From contig JADKHO010000004.1 of the NCBI GenBank assembly GCA_016721765.1, forward strand, positions 372,001 through 436,000: a DNA stretch of 64,000 nucleotides, written 5' to 3'. Numbering within the stretch: the stretch's first letter is position 1; each line of letters starts with the position of its first letter. A program made the translations under genes and the position numbers. The notes below the pieces were generated by a model. The model did not search any database, was not told where the DNA came from, and saw only the letters and a list, made by a program, of their open reading frames with translations. The stretch is from Bacteroidota bacterium (GTDB lineage Bacteria; Bacteroidota; Bacteroidia; UBA4408). Positions 51,836-60,510 of this stretch are shown here, one piece after another.

Positions 51836-54334
51836 CTAAAATTTAAAAATGAGCTTAATATTGAGTTGCCTTCTGGTTAAATAATTAGGAATGGCATATT
51901 GCCGCGCCGTAACATCTGTAACCCATAAATAAGAAATGGTGTTGCTGATTTGCAGTAGATTAAATACCTCAGCACTCGCCCAAATGGATTTGAAAAAATG
52001 GAATGGATTTTTAGCAGGTAGCACTTTTGTTTCACTCAGCAATTGTTTCGAAAATCCAATATCCACCCTACGGTAAGGAGGAATGCGCAAGGTATCCTTG
52101 TAACGTTCATAACTTGGTGGACCAAAAGGAAAACCAGAACCATATAATAAATTTAAGTGTACTTTCCAGGAAGGAAATCGTGGAATAAAATCCTGAAAAA
52201 AGAGTGCAAAATTTACGCGTTGATCGGTTGGTCGCGGAATATAGCCGGGAGTATGCAAAACACTGTCGGTTGCCACTTGATCGAAGGTATATCCTTTGAC
52301 AATTTTATTTCCCTTTTTATTGTAATAGTCATAGTAAAAATCATCCTTAATATCTTCTTGCGTTTGCATTACACTCACGCTTACCCAAGATTCAAGGCCT
52401 TTTACAAACTCACCGTTTAATTTTAAATCAATTCCGGTTGCATAGCCTTTTGCATTATTGTTGGCATAGTAACGGATACGTACATTATCAATTTCATAAG
52501 GAACCAAGTTGTCAAGATATTTGTAATAGCCTTCTGCCACAAACTTAAATGGACGGTCCCACATTTTAAAATTGTAATCGCTGGCAAGTACAAAATGAAT
52601 GGAGGTTTGCGCTTTAAGATTGGTATTGATTACGCCATTTAAATCGCGTAATTCCCGGTAAAAGGGAGGTTGATAATAGTATCCTGCAGAAAAGCGAAAT
52701 AAAAAATCTCTCTTCCAATTCGGAATCATTGAAATGGTAGCACGTGGACTTATTAAGAACTGCTTGTTTACATCCCAGTAATGAGAACGCACACCGGCTG
52801 TAAAGGAGAACTCAGTTGTATCTCCAAAATGCCAAGTGTTTTGAATGTAATCAGTGATGCGTGAAGAGCTAAGTGTATTTTTTGATTTCACTACATTTTG
52901 CAATTCCAACACATCGGGCTTAGATTGCGGTATTGAAAAACCAGCCGAATCTTGAAGTTTCCATTCGCTAATTTGATCTTTTATAAACTCCGATTGGTAT
53001 TTTATACCCCATTGTAATTCCTTTTTATACCCTTTATGCTCCACATTAAATACAGTGGCATCTAGCAAATTTCGTCCGTGGGTAAGGTAACTTCCAACAT
53101 TGCCCAATGAGGTAGCATCTCCAAAATTATCTTTGCCAAAATCAGTTTCCAATTGACCAATAAAATACTGACCCAAAACATCAAATTTTTCACTCTCATA
53201 AGAACGAAATGCCGAGGAAATTAATTTTAGCGTCACATCCTTTTGTGGTTTATAAATAAATGAAAGCGCCCCTAAATAAGTATCAAAATTATTTACTTCC
53301 TTTCCATCAAAATACACCTTTAAGCGCAGTGCAGTATTCACCGTACCAAAATCAGTTTCCCTATCAGTAGGAATAAAGCGGTATTTATTTTGAGCATAAT
53401 TACCTAAAAGCCCCATTTCAAACTCAGTAGTGAATTGATAGGTGAGATACATTTGACCGTCAATAAAACGTGGTCGATAATCCCCTTTAGTGTCTAACGA
53501 TTTTAGCAGGTAACTGTTGGAACGCTCACGCACTCCCACAATAGCACTTAGTCGTTTACTTTTATTTGTACCTTCAAGGGTAATGCTCGCACCCAATAAA
53601 CTGGCACTCACATTGGCCGCAAATTCTTTTGGCTTTCGATAGGTTACATCCAGCACACTGCTCATTTTATCGCCATAGCGGGCATCATAACCACCTGCCG
53701 AAAACAAAACCCCCGAAACCATATCGGGATTCACAAAACTTAATCCTTCTTGTCCCCCACTTCGCACTAAAAATGGACGATATACTTCTATGTCATTTAC
53801 ATAAATTAAATTTTCATCAAAATTACCCCCGCGCACATTGTATTGTGAGCTAAGTTCGTTGTTGCTGCTTACACCGGGAAAAGTTTTAAGGAGTGCTTCA
53901 ATGCCCCCGGAAGTGGGTAATGCTTCCACCAGCTTAGGATCCAATCGTTTTAAGGTGGATTGTCGTGTTGCTTTATCTTCTATTTGAATTTCTGTGATGT
54001 TTATAGCGCTGCCACTAAGACTAGGTTTTAGCTCAATTTGTTCGCTAGCAGTGGGGGTTATCTCAATAAATTGAGTTTGAAAACTAATGTGCGAAAAAGC
54101 AACTTTTATTTTTTTTCCTGCAGGTACTTCCAAGGAATACTTGCCCTTTGCATCGGTTTGTGTGGCACCGGGTAAGCCAACAACCGAAACACTTACAAAC
54201 TCAATTGGATTTTTTTCTTTATCGATTATTGTTCCATAAACGGTTGCAGTAGCTTGCGCAAATAGCCCTTGAGCAAAGGCCGATAGACAAAGAAAAAGTA
54301 GAATGATTTTTTTGGGCAACATTACGCTATTCAT
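51836..54334 (-). CDS. TonB-dependent receptor with CarboxypepD_reg-like domain
   Basis: An 832-residue outer-membrane receptor. Signal peptide ~1-26 ending FAQAT; CarboxypepD_reg-like domain ~28-112 (ATVYGTIIDKEKNPIEFVSV); plug ~115-235 with FPGVSSNNELSSQYNVRGGN and LIYVNDIEVYRPF; then the barrel to the terminal IKLIFKF. No SusD partner is present, so it is of the non-Sus type and may import a metal, siderophore or peptide. It runs with the small CarboxypepD_reg-like gene 12 bases upstream and the M50-like gene two bases downstream, probably as one operon. Confidence 0.93.
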   Translation of the reverse strand: MNSVMLPKKIILLFLCLSAFAQGLFAQATATVYGTIIDKEKNPIEFVSVSVVGLPGATQTDAKGKYSLEVPAGKKIKVAFSHISFQTQFIEITPTASEQIELKPSLSGSAINITEIQIEDKATRQSTLKRLDPKLVEALPTSGGIEALLKTFPGVSSNNELSSQYNVRGGNFDENLIYVNDIEVYRPFLVRSGGQEGLSFVNPDMVSGVLFSAGGYDARYGDKMSSVLDVTYRKPKEFAANVSASLLGASITLEGTNKSKRLSAIVGVRERSNSYLLKSLDTKGDYRPRFIDGQMYLTYQFTTEFEMGLLGNYAQNKYRFIPTDRETDFGTVNTALRLKVYFDGKEVNNFDTYLGALSFIYKPQKDVTLKLISSAFRSYESEKFDVLGQYFIGQLETDFGKDNFGDATSLGNVGSYLTHGRNLLDATVFNVEHKGYKKELQWGIKYQSEFIKDQISEWKLQDSAGFSIPQSKPDVLELQNVVKSKNTLSSSRITDYIQNTWHFGDTTEFSFTAGVRSHYWDVNKQFLISPRATISMIPNWKRDFLFRFSAGYYYQPPFYRELRDLNGVINTNLKAQTSIHFVLASDYNFKMWDRPFKFVAEGYYKYLDNLVPYEIDNVRIRYYANNNAKGYATGIDLKLNGEFVKGLESWVSVSVMQTQEDIKDDFYYDYYNKKGNKIVKGYTFDQVATDSVLHTPGYIPRPTDQRVNFALFFQDFIPRFPSWKVHLNLLYGSGFPFGPPSYERYKDTLRIPPYRRVDIGFSKQLLSETKVLPAKNPFHFFKSIWASAEVFNLLQISNTISYLWVTDVTARQYAIPNYLTRRQLNIKLIFKF

Positions 54335-54346
54335 CCAAACAGTTCA

Positions 54347-54976
54347 TTACTTGCGCTTTAATTCACCATTCTTCCAAGCCTGGATAAATTTGGCCCAAGC
54401 AATTGGGTTGAGCAAATTATTGGGAGGAAGTTGACCGGCATAATATAAACGACTGTTGCGTTGTTGCATATAATATTTTTGATTCATTGAGCCGTCCATT
54501 CCAATACTCTCGCCGCGTTGTCGCATCGCTTCACGTTCCAAATTACGTTGAGCCCTTGCCATATCATCATTGGGCAATTCCAAACTAATAAAAGCTTGTT
54601 TAAACTGTTCCTTTGTGGGCCAAGGGTAAATAATTGCGGCATTCAATAAAACGGTATCTCCATTTAACATTTGAATGAGTGAATAGCGTGATTCCTCTAA
54701 GCTATCAGGAATAACAAAAGAGCTTTTTTTGTAGCCCAGTGCCGAAAACTCGATAACATCGTTTTCTTGCGCCACAAAAGAAAAATATCCATAATAATCG
54801 CTAACGGTACCGTGATAGGTATTTTTAATCATGATGTTTACAAAAGGTATAGGCTGCAAACTATCGCCACTTACCACCACTCCCGAAAACTGAATAAGTT
54901 TCCCATTTTTTTGGGCTTGTACAAAAAAGGAAAAACAAAGAAAAAATAAAACGCTCAAAAAGAATTTATTCCGCAT
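54347..54976 (-). CDS. Secreted CarboxypepD_reg-like domain protein
   Basis: A 209-residue exported protein. Signal peptide ~1-21 ending VQAQK, then a CarboxypepD_reg-like beta-sandwich (~26-110: IQFSGVVVSGDSLQPIPFVN, GTVSDYYGYFSFVAQ, VIEFSALGYKKSSFVIPD), then a charged helical C-terminus with two Arg/Met-rich stretches ending KNGELKRK. The domain is the same type as the N-terminus of the TonB receptor that follows 12 bases downstream. Role unknown; probably periplasmic or envelope-associated. A -7 box lies before the start. Confidence 0.8.
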   Translation of the reverse strand: MRNKFFLSVLFFLCFSFFVQAQKNGKLIQFSGVVVSGDSLQPIPFVNIMIKNTYHGTVSDYYGYFSFVAQENDVIEFSALGYKKSSFVIPDSLEESRYSLIQMLNGDTVLLNAAIIYPWPTKEQFKQAFISLELPNDDMARAQRNLEREAMRQRGESIGMDGSMNQKYYMQQRNSRLYYAGQLPPNNLLNPIAWAKFIQAWKNGELKRK

Positions 54977-54998
54977 AATATATGAAAGTGTATAGCGT

Positions 54999-55006
54999 CA
55001 AAAGTA
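54999..55006 (-). promoter_or_regulatory. -7 box (TACTTTTG) for the CarboxypepD_reg/TonB operon
   Basis: Exact TAnnTTTG match on the minus strand, 22 bases before the ATG at 54976. Confidence 0.45.
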
Positions 55007-55069
55007 GAAAAATTAATACTGAACTACTGCATCAAATCAGAATAACGAAGAATTTGTCTATAAATTGTG

Positions 55070-55189
55070 CTTATTTCGATAAGGGTTGAGGATAGCGAAA
55101 CTACGCATTTTAAAATCCTTTGTATTAATTTCCGGAAACAATAAATGTGTCTGATTTATGCTGTAAATACAGACCTTTCTTCGCTATCC
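55070..55189. repeat. Cluster of inverted repeats between divergent promoters
   Basis: Within 120 bases: CTTAT-TTCG-ATAAG (55070-55083); 10-base arms GGATAGCGAA (55090-55099) and TTCGCTATCC (55180-55189), exact reverse complements 80 bases apart; TTTCCGGAAA (55129-55138), a perfect palindrome; CTGTA-AA-TACAG (55161-55172). The outer arms enclose the last two. The region lies between the leftward -7 box at 54999 and the sucD -7 box at 55200, so it may hold operators, a structured RNA or a small MITE-like element. Confidence 0.6.
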
Positions 55190-55199
55190 AAAAAATAAT

Positions 55200-55207
55200 T
55201 ACATTTG
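55200..55207 (+). promoter_or_regulatory. -7 box (TACATTTG) for sucD
   Basis: Exact TAnnTTTG match 18 bases before ATG 55226, immediately after the inverted-repeat cluster. Confidence 0.5.
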
Positions 55208-55225
55208 CCTAAACACATAAAAAGT

Positions 55226-56107
55226 ATGAGCGTATTAGTCAATAAAAATTCGAAGGTTATAGTTCAGGGATTTACAGGTAATGAAGGAACTTTTCATGCC
55301 ACTCAAATGATTGAATTCGGCACCAATGTGGTGGGAGGAGTCACTCCAGGGAAAGGTGGACAAAAACATCTCGACAAGCCTGTATTTAATACCGTTGCAG
55401 ATGCTGTTAAAACTACCGGAGCGGATGTTTCCATAATTTTTGTGCCACCTGCCTTTGCTGGTGATGCCATTATGGAAGCCGCAGAAGCAGGCATAAAAGT
55501 TATTGTTTGCATTACTGAAGGTATTCCTACTAAAGATATGATTCAAGTAAAAGAATATTTGAATGGCAGAGATTGTCGACTCGTTGGTCCTAATTGCCCG
55601 GGTGTTATTACCGCCGGTGAAGCCAAAGTTGGAATTATGCCGGGTTTTGTATTTAAAAGAGGAACAATAGGCATCGTAAGTAAATCCGGTACTTTAACCT
55701 ATGAAGCAGCCGATCAAATTGTGAAAGCCGGCCTTGGAATCACTACTGCCATTGGAATTGGTGGTGACCCAATAATTGGAACAACCACAAAACAAGCTGT
55801 TGAATTGTTAATGAAAGATCCCGAAACCCAAGGTATTGTTATGATTGGTGAAATTGGTGGAGGAATGGAAGCGGAAGCTGCACATTGGATTAAAGAATTT
55901 GGAACTAAACCAGTTGTAGGATTTATTGCCGGACAAACTGCACCTCCAGGAAGAAGAATGGGACATGCAGGTGCAATTGTTGGTGGATCAGACGATACGG
56001 CTGCCGCTAAAATGAAAATTATGCGCGAATGTGGCATCCATGTTGTGGAATCGCCTGCTGTAATTGGTAAAAAAATGGCAGAAGTAATTGGTAAAGTATT
56101 AGCTTAA
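55226..56107 (+). CDS. sucD: Succinate-CoA ligase subunit alpha
   Basis: TCA-cycle enzyme subunit carrying the phosphohistidine; makes succinate and ATP/GTP from succinyl-CoA. 293 residues from ATG 55226 (an upstream TTG at 55205 overlaps the -7 box). VIVQGFTGNEGTFHATQMIE and GGVTPGKGG bind CoA, LVGPNCPGVITAGEAKVGIM is the conserved power-helix region, and GHAGAIVGG carries the active-site histidine. The beta subunit is not in the window, which is usual in Bacteroidota where sucC and sucD can be apart. Confidence 0.96.
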   Translation: MSVLVNKNSKVIVQGFTGNEGTFHATQMIEFGTNVVGGVTPGKGGQKHLDKPVFNTVADAVKTTGADVSIIFVPPAFAGDAIMEAAEAGIKVIVCITEGIPTKDMIQVKEYLNGRDCRLVGPNCPGVITAGEAKVGIMPGFVFKRGTIGIVSKSGTLTYEAADQIVKAGLGITTAIGIGGDPIIGTTTKQAVELLMKDPETQGIVMIGEIGGGMEAEAAHWIKEFGTKPVVGFIAGQTAPPGRRMGHAGAIVGGSDDTAAAKMKIMRECGIHVVESPAVIGKKMAEVIGKVLA

Positions 56108-56117
56108 AGAACAGCAC

Positions 56118-57059
56118 ATGCGTACTACATTTTTTATACTCGTTTTTATTATTTGCTCCTTGTTCACATTTAAGCTACGTGCTCAAGATCGCATGTTTTT
56201 TAAAAATGGGGACATGGTTGAAGCAAAAATATTAGAAGTATCTTCGTCAGAAATTGTGTATAAAAAAGCCACGAATCCGGATGGCCCTTCTTATCATGAA
56301 TTAAAATCAAACGTCAGCAAAATTGAATTTGCCAATGGTACGGTTGAAGTATTTTCAAGCCCTAAAACCGAAACAATTAAAATTAGCAGAGCCGTTCCTA
56401 GTGAATCCAATCCCGCTGCTGCGAGTGAAACACCCAAAGCCAAAGAGCCAACTTTTGTGGCCAAGAAAAATAGCTTTTCGTATAATTTAACGGATGCATT
56501 TTTTAAACGCATCACAATAGGCTACGAACGAATTATTGCAAATGGATTTTTGGGTGTAAAAATTCCGGTTTCATTTGGCTTGGGGAGCAATAAAGTGTTT
56601 GATGTGGATTATTTGAATTCCTTTCAAGACAACAACAATGACCAATACTATAATTACAATGCCGTTCCAAATGAAGAAGTTAAGTATACCTCAATACTGC
56701 GAAAAAACACTTTTGGCCTTGAGTTAAATGTATACCCATTTGGACAACGACCGGTTTCCTTTTTTGTTGGGCCCTCATTTTATTATGGTTTGATAAAAAT
56801 AAAATATGAAGAAACTACCTATAAATTAGTTACCAACTCTAGTTCCTATTATAACTACTACGATACATTCATTAACTATAAAGAAGCTTCAACAATTTCA
56901 TTGTCCGGTATGATTAATACCGGTTTTGCGTTTAACACCAATTCTAATTTTTCAATGATTGTTCAAATAGGTCTTGGCTTTCGTCAAAACAATACGGATT
57001 TTGATGATTACACGGCAACCTTGCTAGTACCATCTTACCATCTTGCTTATAAATTTTGA
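56118..57059 (+). CDS. Exported barrel-like protein of unknown function
   Basis: A 313-residue protein I cannot place in a named family. Signal peptide ~1-22 ending LRAQD. Residues ~23-75 form a small beta domain (MFFKNGDMVEAKILEVSSSE, IVYKKA, VSKIEFANGTVEVF) seen in many Bacteroidota exported proteins. A Pro/Ala/Lys linker (~85-113) leads to an outer-membrane-like beta region (~118-313, FKRITIGYERIIANGFLGVK ... FGLELNVYPFG ... SYHLAYKF), ending in aromatic F. It starts 10 bases after sucD and probably shares its transcript. Confidence 0.7.
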   Translation: MRTTFFILVFIICSLFTFKLRAQDRMFFKNGDMVEAKILEVSSSEIVYKKATNPDGPSYHELKSNVSKIEFANGTVEVFSSPKTETIKISRAVPSESNPAAASETPKAKEPTFVAKKNSFSYNLTDAFFKRITIGYERIIANGFLGVKIPVSFGLGSNKVFDVDYLNSFQDNNNDQYYNYNAVPNEEVKYTSILRKNTFGLELNVYPFGQRPVSFFVGPSFYYGLIKIKYEETTYKLVTNSSSYYNYYDTFINYKEASTISLSGMINTGFAFNTNSNFSMIVQIGLGFRQNNTDFDDYTATLLVPSYHLAYKF

Positions 57060-58078
57060 AACCGGTGAATTGCTTTTCATTACAAGCTTTGCGCATTGCA
57101 AAGCTTTTTTTATGGCTGTTCCTATGGACATCTTTCGTACAATGCAAAAAAGAAAAGAAGGCATCTATTGAATGGATAAAGCAAGAAAGCAATGTGCAAC
57201 ATGACTTGCGCGCCATTCAAGTTAAACCCCTTGGCGATACTCTATTTGCTTGTGGTGGGACTGCTGGTGCAGAAGGTGTAATTCTTCGCTCAGTCGACGG
57301 TGGCTCCACATGGAATAGTATTTTTACAACTGCCAACAATTCCTTTTATCACCTGCATTTCTTTACGGATAAACTTGGATTTGGGTTAGCTGAATTCTTG
57401 ACAATTTATAAAACTACCGATGGCGGAAACACCTGGAATCGTGCACTAAATTTGGATACAGTTGAGTATCGGTACCGTGTAAAAATGCATGCTATAAAAT
57501 TTTGTGGCAGTCGCTTGATTGCGGTAGGTGGAAATAATTTCGGTTCCGGAATTATTCTTACCAGCGCCGATAGTGGCGCAACTTGGAAAAGTGTTAGCAC
57601 TGTAGAGCATGAATTGCGCGACCTTGAATTTATTTCATCCAACACCGGATTTGCAAGTGGTTATGGAACTGTTCTAAAAACAGAAGATGGCGGAATAAGT
57701 TGGAATGCAACTGCACTTTCGGATGATTTTTTTACAGGTATTTATTTTACAGATGCAACTTCAGGATTTCTTTGCGGATATAATGGCAACCTTATGAAAA
57801 CGAGTGATGGTGGCGAAAATTGGGCAAATTCAGTAAAGGGAAATTCATTGTTTACCGGCAAACGTTTACATTATAACACAGTTGAATTTTACGATGCTCA
57901 AATTGGAATGGTTAGCGGAGAAAGCGGTAATTCTTTGCTTACGCAGGATGGCGGTGCATCATGGAAATCATCGGCAAATGAGGCTAAGACAAGTATTCAA
58001 GCACTCACATTTAAAACTGCTGAGGAAGGATTTGCAGTTGGCGATGGCGGTGCAATTTTTAAGTTTCGGATAAAGTAA
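57056..58078 (+). CDS. YCF48-like beta-propeller lipoprotein
   Basis: A 340-residue exported protein with BNR/YCF48-type repeats: the pattern G-x-I/L-x-x-S/T-x-D-G-G-x-x-W recurs about six times (VILRSVDGGSTW, IYKTTDGGNTW, ILTSADSGATW, VLKTEDGGISW, LMKTSDGGENW, LLTQDGGASW). These form a seven-bladed propeller, as in the photosystem II assembly factor and sialidase-like proteins. A hydrophobic stretch (LFLWLFLWTSFVQC) is a likely lipoprotein signal. The start is unsure: TTG 57056 overlaps the upstream stop (TTGA); TTG 57089 gives a neat signal MRIAKLFLWLFLWTSFVQC but lies in a terminator-like hairpin. Confidence 0.8.
   Translation: MKPVNCFSLQALRIAKLFLWLFLWTSFVQCKKEKKASIEWIKQESNVQHDLRAIQVKPLGDTLFACGGTAGAEGVILRSVDGGSTWNSIFTTANNSFYHLHFFTDKLGFGLAEFLTIYKTTDGGNTWNRALNLDTVEYRYRVKMHAIKFCGSRLIAVGGNNFGSGIILTSADSGATWKSVSTVEHELRDLEFISSNTGFASGYGTVLKTEDGGISWNATALSDDFFTGIYFTDATSGFLCGYNGNLMKTSDGGENWANSVKGNSLFTGKRLHYNTVEFYDAQIGMVSGESGNSLLTQDGGASWKSSANEAKTSIQALTFKTAEEGFAVGDGGAIFKFRIK
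57084..57111 (+). terminator. Terminator-like hairpin inside the YCF48-like gene start
   Basis: Perfect nine-pair stem AAGCTTTGC / GCAAAGCTT with a five-base loop, followed by seven T. It lies 25 bases past the stop of the upstream gene yet within the first codons of the YCF48-like frame. Confidence 0.65.
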
Positions 58079-58080
58079 GT

Positions 58081-58656
58081 TTATTTTTTATAAAAATTCA
58101 TCTCTTTCACATATTCGTAAACCGGCTCAGTTAGCAGATACCGCACATCCTTCTTTTCTTTGATAGCAGTACGAATATGGGTGGAAGATATTTCCATAAG
58201 CGGCGCATTTACATGAATTATATTTTCATGTTGAGCCAATTCCCCCCCATTCATACCTGGGCGGGGATACACATAAATTTTATAATTCGAAAGTATCTCT
58301 TTGTAATTTTTCCATTTGTGCAACGTGGTGAGATTGTCCGCTCCCATGATAAGTGCAAACTCGTTGGCAGGATATTTTTCGCCAAGATGAATAAGGGTAT
58401 TAATGGTGTAGGAAGGTTGTGGCAATTTAAACTCAATATCTGAAGCTTTAAGCTTTGAATTATCTTCAACCGCTCTTCTCACAAGCGCCAAGCGATGATT
58501 ATCCGCAAGCAAACTTGACTTTTCTTTGTGCGGATTATGCGGACTAACTACCAACCAAACTTTATCTAAATCGGTAAACTGAACCATGTGGTTGGCTATA
58601 ACAAGATGCCCAACATGAATGGGATTGAACGAACCAAAGTATAAGCCTATTTTCAT
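58081..58656 (-). CDS. nadD: Nicotinate-nucleotide adenylyltransferase
   Basis: Adds AMP to nicotinate mononucleotide in NAD synthesis. 191 residues. The nucleotidyltransferase signature GSFNPIHVGHLVIA is at residues 8-21, with VWLVVSPHNPHKEK and FALIMGADNLTTLHKWKNY following, and ISSTHIRTAI is the second conserved (I-S-x-T/S-x-I-R) motif. Cytoplasmic. It lies nine bases downstream of the histidine kinase gene on the same strand. Confidence 0.95.
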   Translation of the reverse strand: MKIGLYFGSFNPIHVGHLVIANHMVQFTDLDKVWLVVSPHNPHKEKSSLLADNHRLALVRRAVEDNSKLKASDIEFKLPQPSYTINTLIHLGEKYPANEFALIMGADNLTTLHKWKNYKEILSNYKIYVYPRPGMNGGELAQHENIIHVNAPLMEISSTHIRTAIKEKKDVRYLLTEPVYEYVKEMNFYKK

Positions 58657-58665
58657 TTTAAAGTA

Positions 58666-60495
58666 TTAAATGGGTATCTCAATTACTACAGTTGTTCCTT
58701 TGCCAAGAGTGGAATCGAAATGTACTTTTCCTTTTAAATAAGCTATACGCGATTGTATATTTTTTAATCCAATACCTTCAAAATCATTCAATTTTCGAGT
58801 ATCAAAACCCACCCCATTATCCTCCACCATAGCAGTAAGTTCAGTATCGTGCCGAATTAATTGCATACTTACTTGATTCGCTTTAGCGTGTTTAATAACA
58901 TTACTCACAATTTCTTGAAGTACTCTAAATAAAACTGCTTCGGTGGTAGGTTCAAGCCTTTCATTTAAGCCATTTACCTCCAAATCAATTTTTACTTTTT
59001 CACCTGTATTTAATTTTTGAACAAATTCACGCACAGCGGCAACCAACCCCAGTTTCAACAAGGCATTAGGCATCATATTGTGGCTAACTGTGCGTATTTC
59101 CTTTACTGATTCATCCACTAAATCCATAGCGTTTTTAAATTGGCTTCTTGCTTCTAAGGATTCTAAACTAATTTTATCTTCTAAGCCACTTAAATTCAAT
59201 TTTGCAGCAGATAAAATTTGACCAATGCCATCGTGTAAATCTTGGGCAATACGTCGACGCTCATTTTCCTCCGCTTCAATAATGGCTTTGCTACGAATTT
59301 CTTGTTGCTTTAAAATTTCAAAATCGAGCAATGCTTGTTGCTTTAGTTTATAGCGATTGTAAAGTAAGTACGAAATAACAAGTGTTAATAAAGCTGCCCC
59401 AATAAGGAAATAAATAAGAATTCGTTTTCTCGCTGCATCCGCTTTATTCACGGCAAGTTCAGCAATTTGATTTTTAATTTGCAAATCCTTTTTTTGAGCT
59501 TCAAATTTGGTTTGCATTTCTGCAATTTGTTGCGTGCTTTCATCGTTTAGTAAACTGTCCTTTAGGGAAGAATATTTATCTAAATAAAAATAAGCCATGT
59601 CAAACTCTTTCATTTTTTCATAACAATCACCAATGGAATGATAGGCATCCTTGAGCAATGGCTTGGCTTCATTTTCGATGCAAATTTTTTCGGCTTGTGA
59701 AAAATACTCCAGCGCTTTTGAGAATTGCTTCATTTCTTTATAACTCTCTCCAATATTTAACATGGATAAAATCATTCCATAGGAATCGCTCCCCGACTTG
59801 TCAATTTCTAAACATTTTAAATAATAACCCAAAGCAATTTGCGGAGCATCCTTATATCCATAAATAGTCCCCAGGTTATTATACGAAGTTGCCAAGCAGG
59901 CTGGGTCATCAATTTCTTCTGATTTAGTTAAGGCCTTGTTATAATAAACTATTGCGCTATCAATAATTCGTAATTCAAAAAAAGAAGTTCCAATATTGTT
60001 TAGCGTGTTAGCGATACCCTTTCCAAAATTTGCCTGATTGGCCAATTGGTTGGATTTTCGGTAATACTTCATGGCCTCTGTGTAATTTTTCATGGATTTG
60101 TACACCACGCCAATATCGTTATTGCTGATGCTTTGCCCTAAAACATCATTTATACTTTCTTTCATTTTTAATGCTTCCAAATGCACTTCAATGGCTCTCG
60201 CAAAATCGCCATTATTCTTTAATACCTTACCTTTCAAACTTAAGGCATCAGCAACAGTTTTTGTTTTCTTTAATTTCTGGGCCAAAGAAATTGTTTTTTC
60301 AATGGATTCAAGCGCCTTTTCGGGTGCATTAAAGGTGTACTCTCGCGATAGTTGATACAATATTTTTAGTTTGGAAGAATCAACTAGCTCCTTATACAAG
60401 AGTGTTTTTTCAAGGGAATCAGTTGCAGATTGCTGCGCATCCAAATGCGTGTAGAAAAAAAATTGTGCGAAAATAATTAGAATTCTAAATTTCAT
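58666..60495 (-). CDS. TPR-repeat sensor histidine kinase (NarL-type, HisKA_3)
   Basis: A 609-residue membrane kinase. Signal peptide ~1-20, about seven TPR repeats (~30-310), a coiled stretch, a membrane helix (~361-381, ILIYFLIGAALLTLVISYLL), then a HisKA_3 dimerisation domain with the phosphoacceptor histidine in RRRIAQDLHDGIGQILSAAK (~415-434) and an HATPase domain (VLQEIVSNVIKHAKANQV N box, MVEDNGVGFD G1 box, GIGLKNIQSRI G2 box). NarL-type kinases normally signal to a LuxR-family response regulator, but none lies beside this gene. The TPR-TM layout is like the cyclase at 3582-5543. Confidence 0.93.
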   Translation of the reverse strand: MKFRILIIFAQFFFYTHLDAQQSATDSLEKTLLYKELVDSSKLKILYQLSREYTFNAPEKALESIEKTISLAQKLKKTKTVADALSLKGKVLKNNGDFARAIEVHLEALKMKESINDVLGQSISNNDIGVVYKSMKNYTEAMKYYRKSNQLANQANFGKGIANTLNNIGTSFFELRIIDSAIVYYNKALTKSEEIDDPACLATSYNNLGTIYGYKDAPQIALGYYLKCLEIDKSGSDSYGMILSMLNIGESYKEMKQFSKALEYFSQAEKICIENEAKPLLKDAYHSIGDCYEKMKEFDMAYFYLDKYSSLKDSLLNDESTQQIAEMQTKFEAQKKDLQIKNQIAELAVNKADAARKRILIYFLIGAALLTLVISYLLYNRYKLKQQALLDFEILKQQEIRSKAIIEAEENERRRIAQDLHDGIGQILSAAKLNLSGLEDKISLESLEARSQFKNAMDLVDESVKEIRTVSHNMMPNALLKLGLVAAVREFVQKLNTGEKVKIDLEVNGLNERLEPTTEAVLFRVLQEIVSNVIKHAKANQVSMQLIRHDTELTAMVEDNGVGFDTRKLNDFEGIGLKNIQSRIAYLKGKVHFDSTLGKGTTVVIEIPI

Positions 60496-60510
60496 TTTTC
60501 TTTGTCTTTT

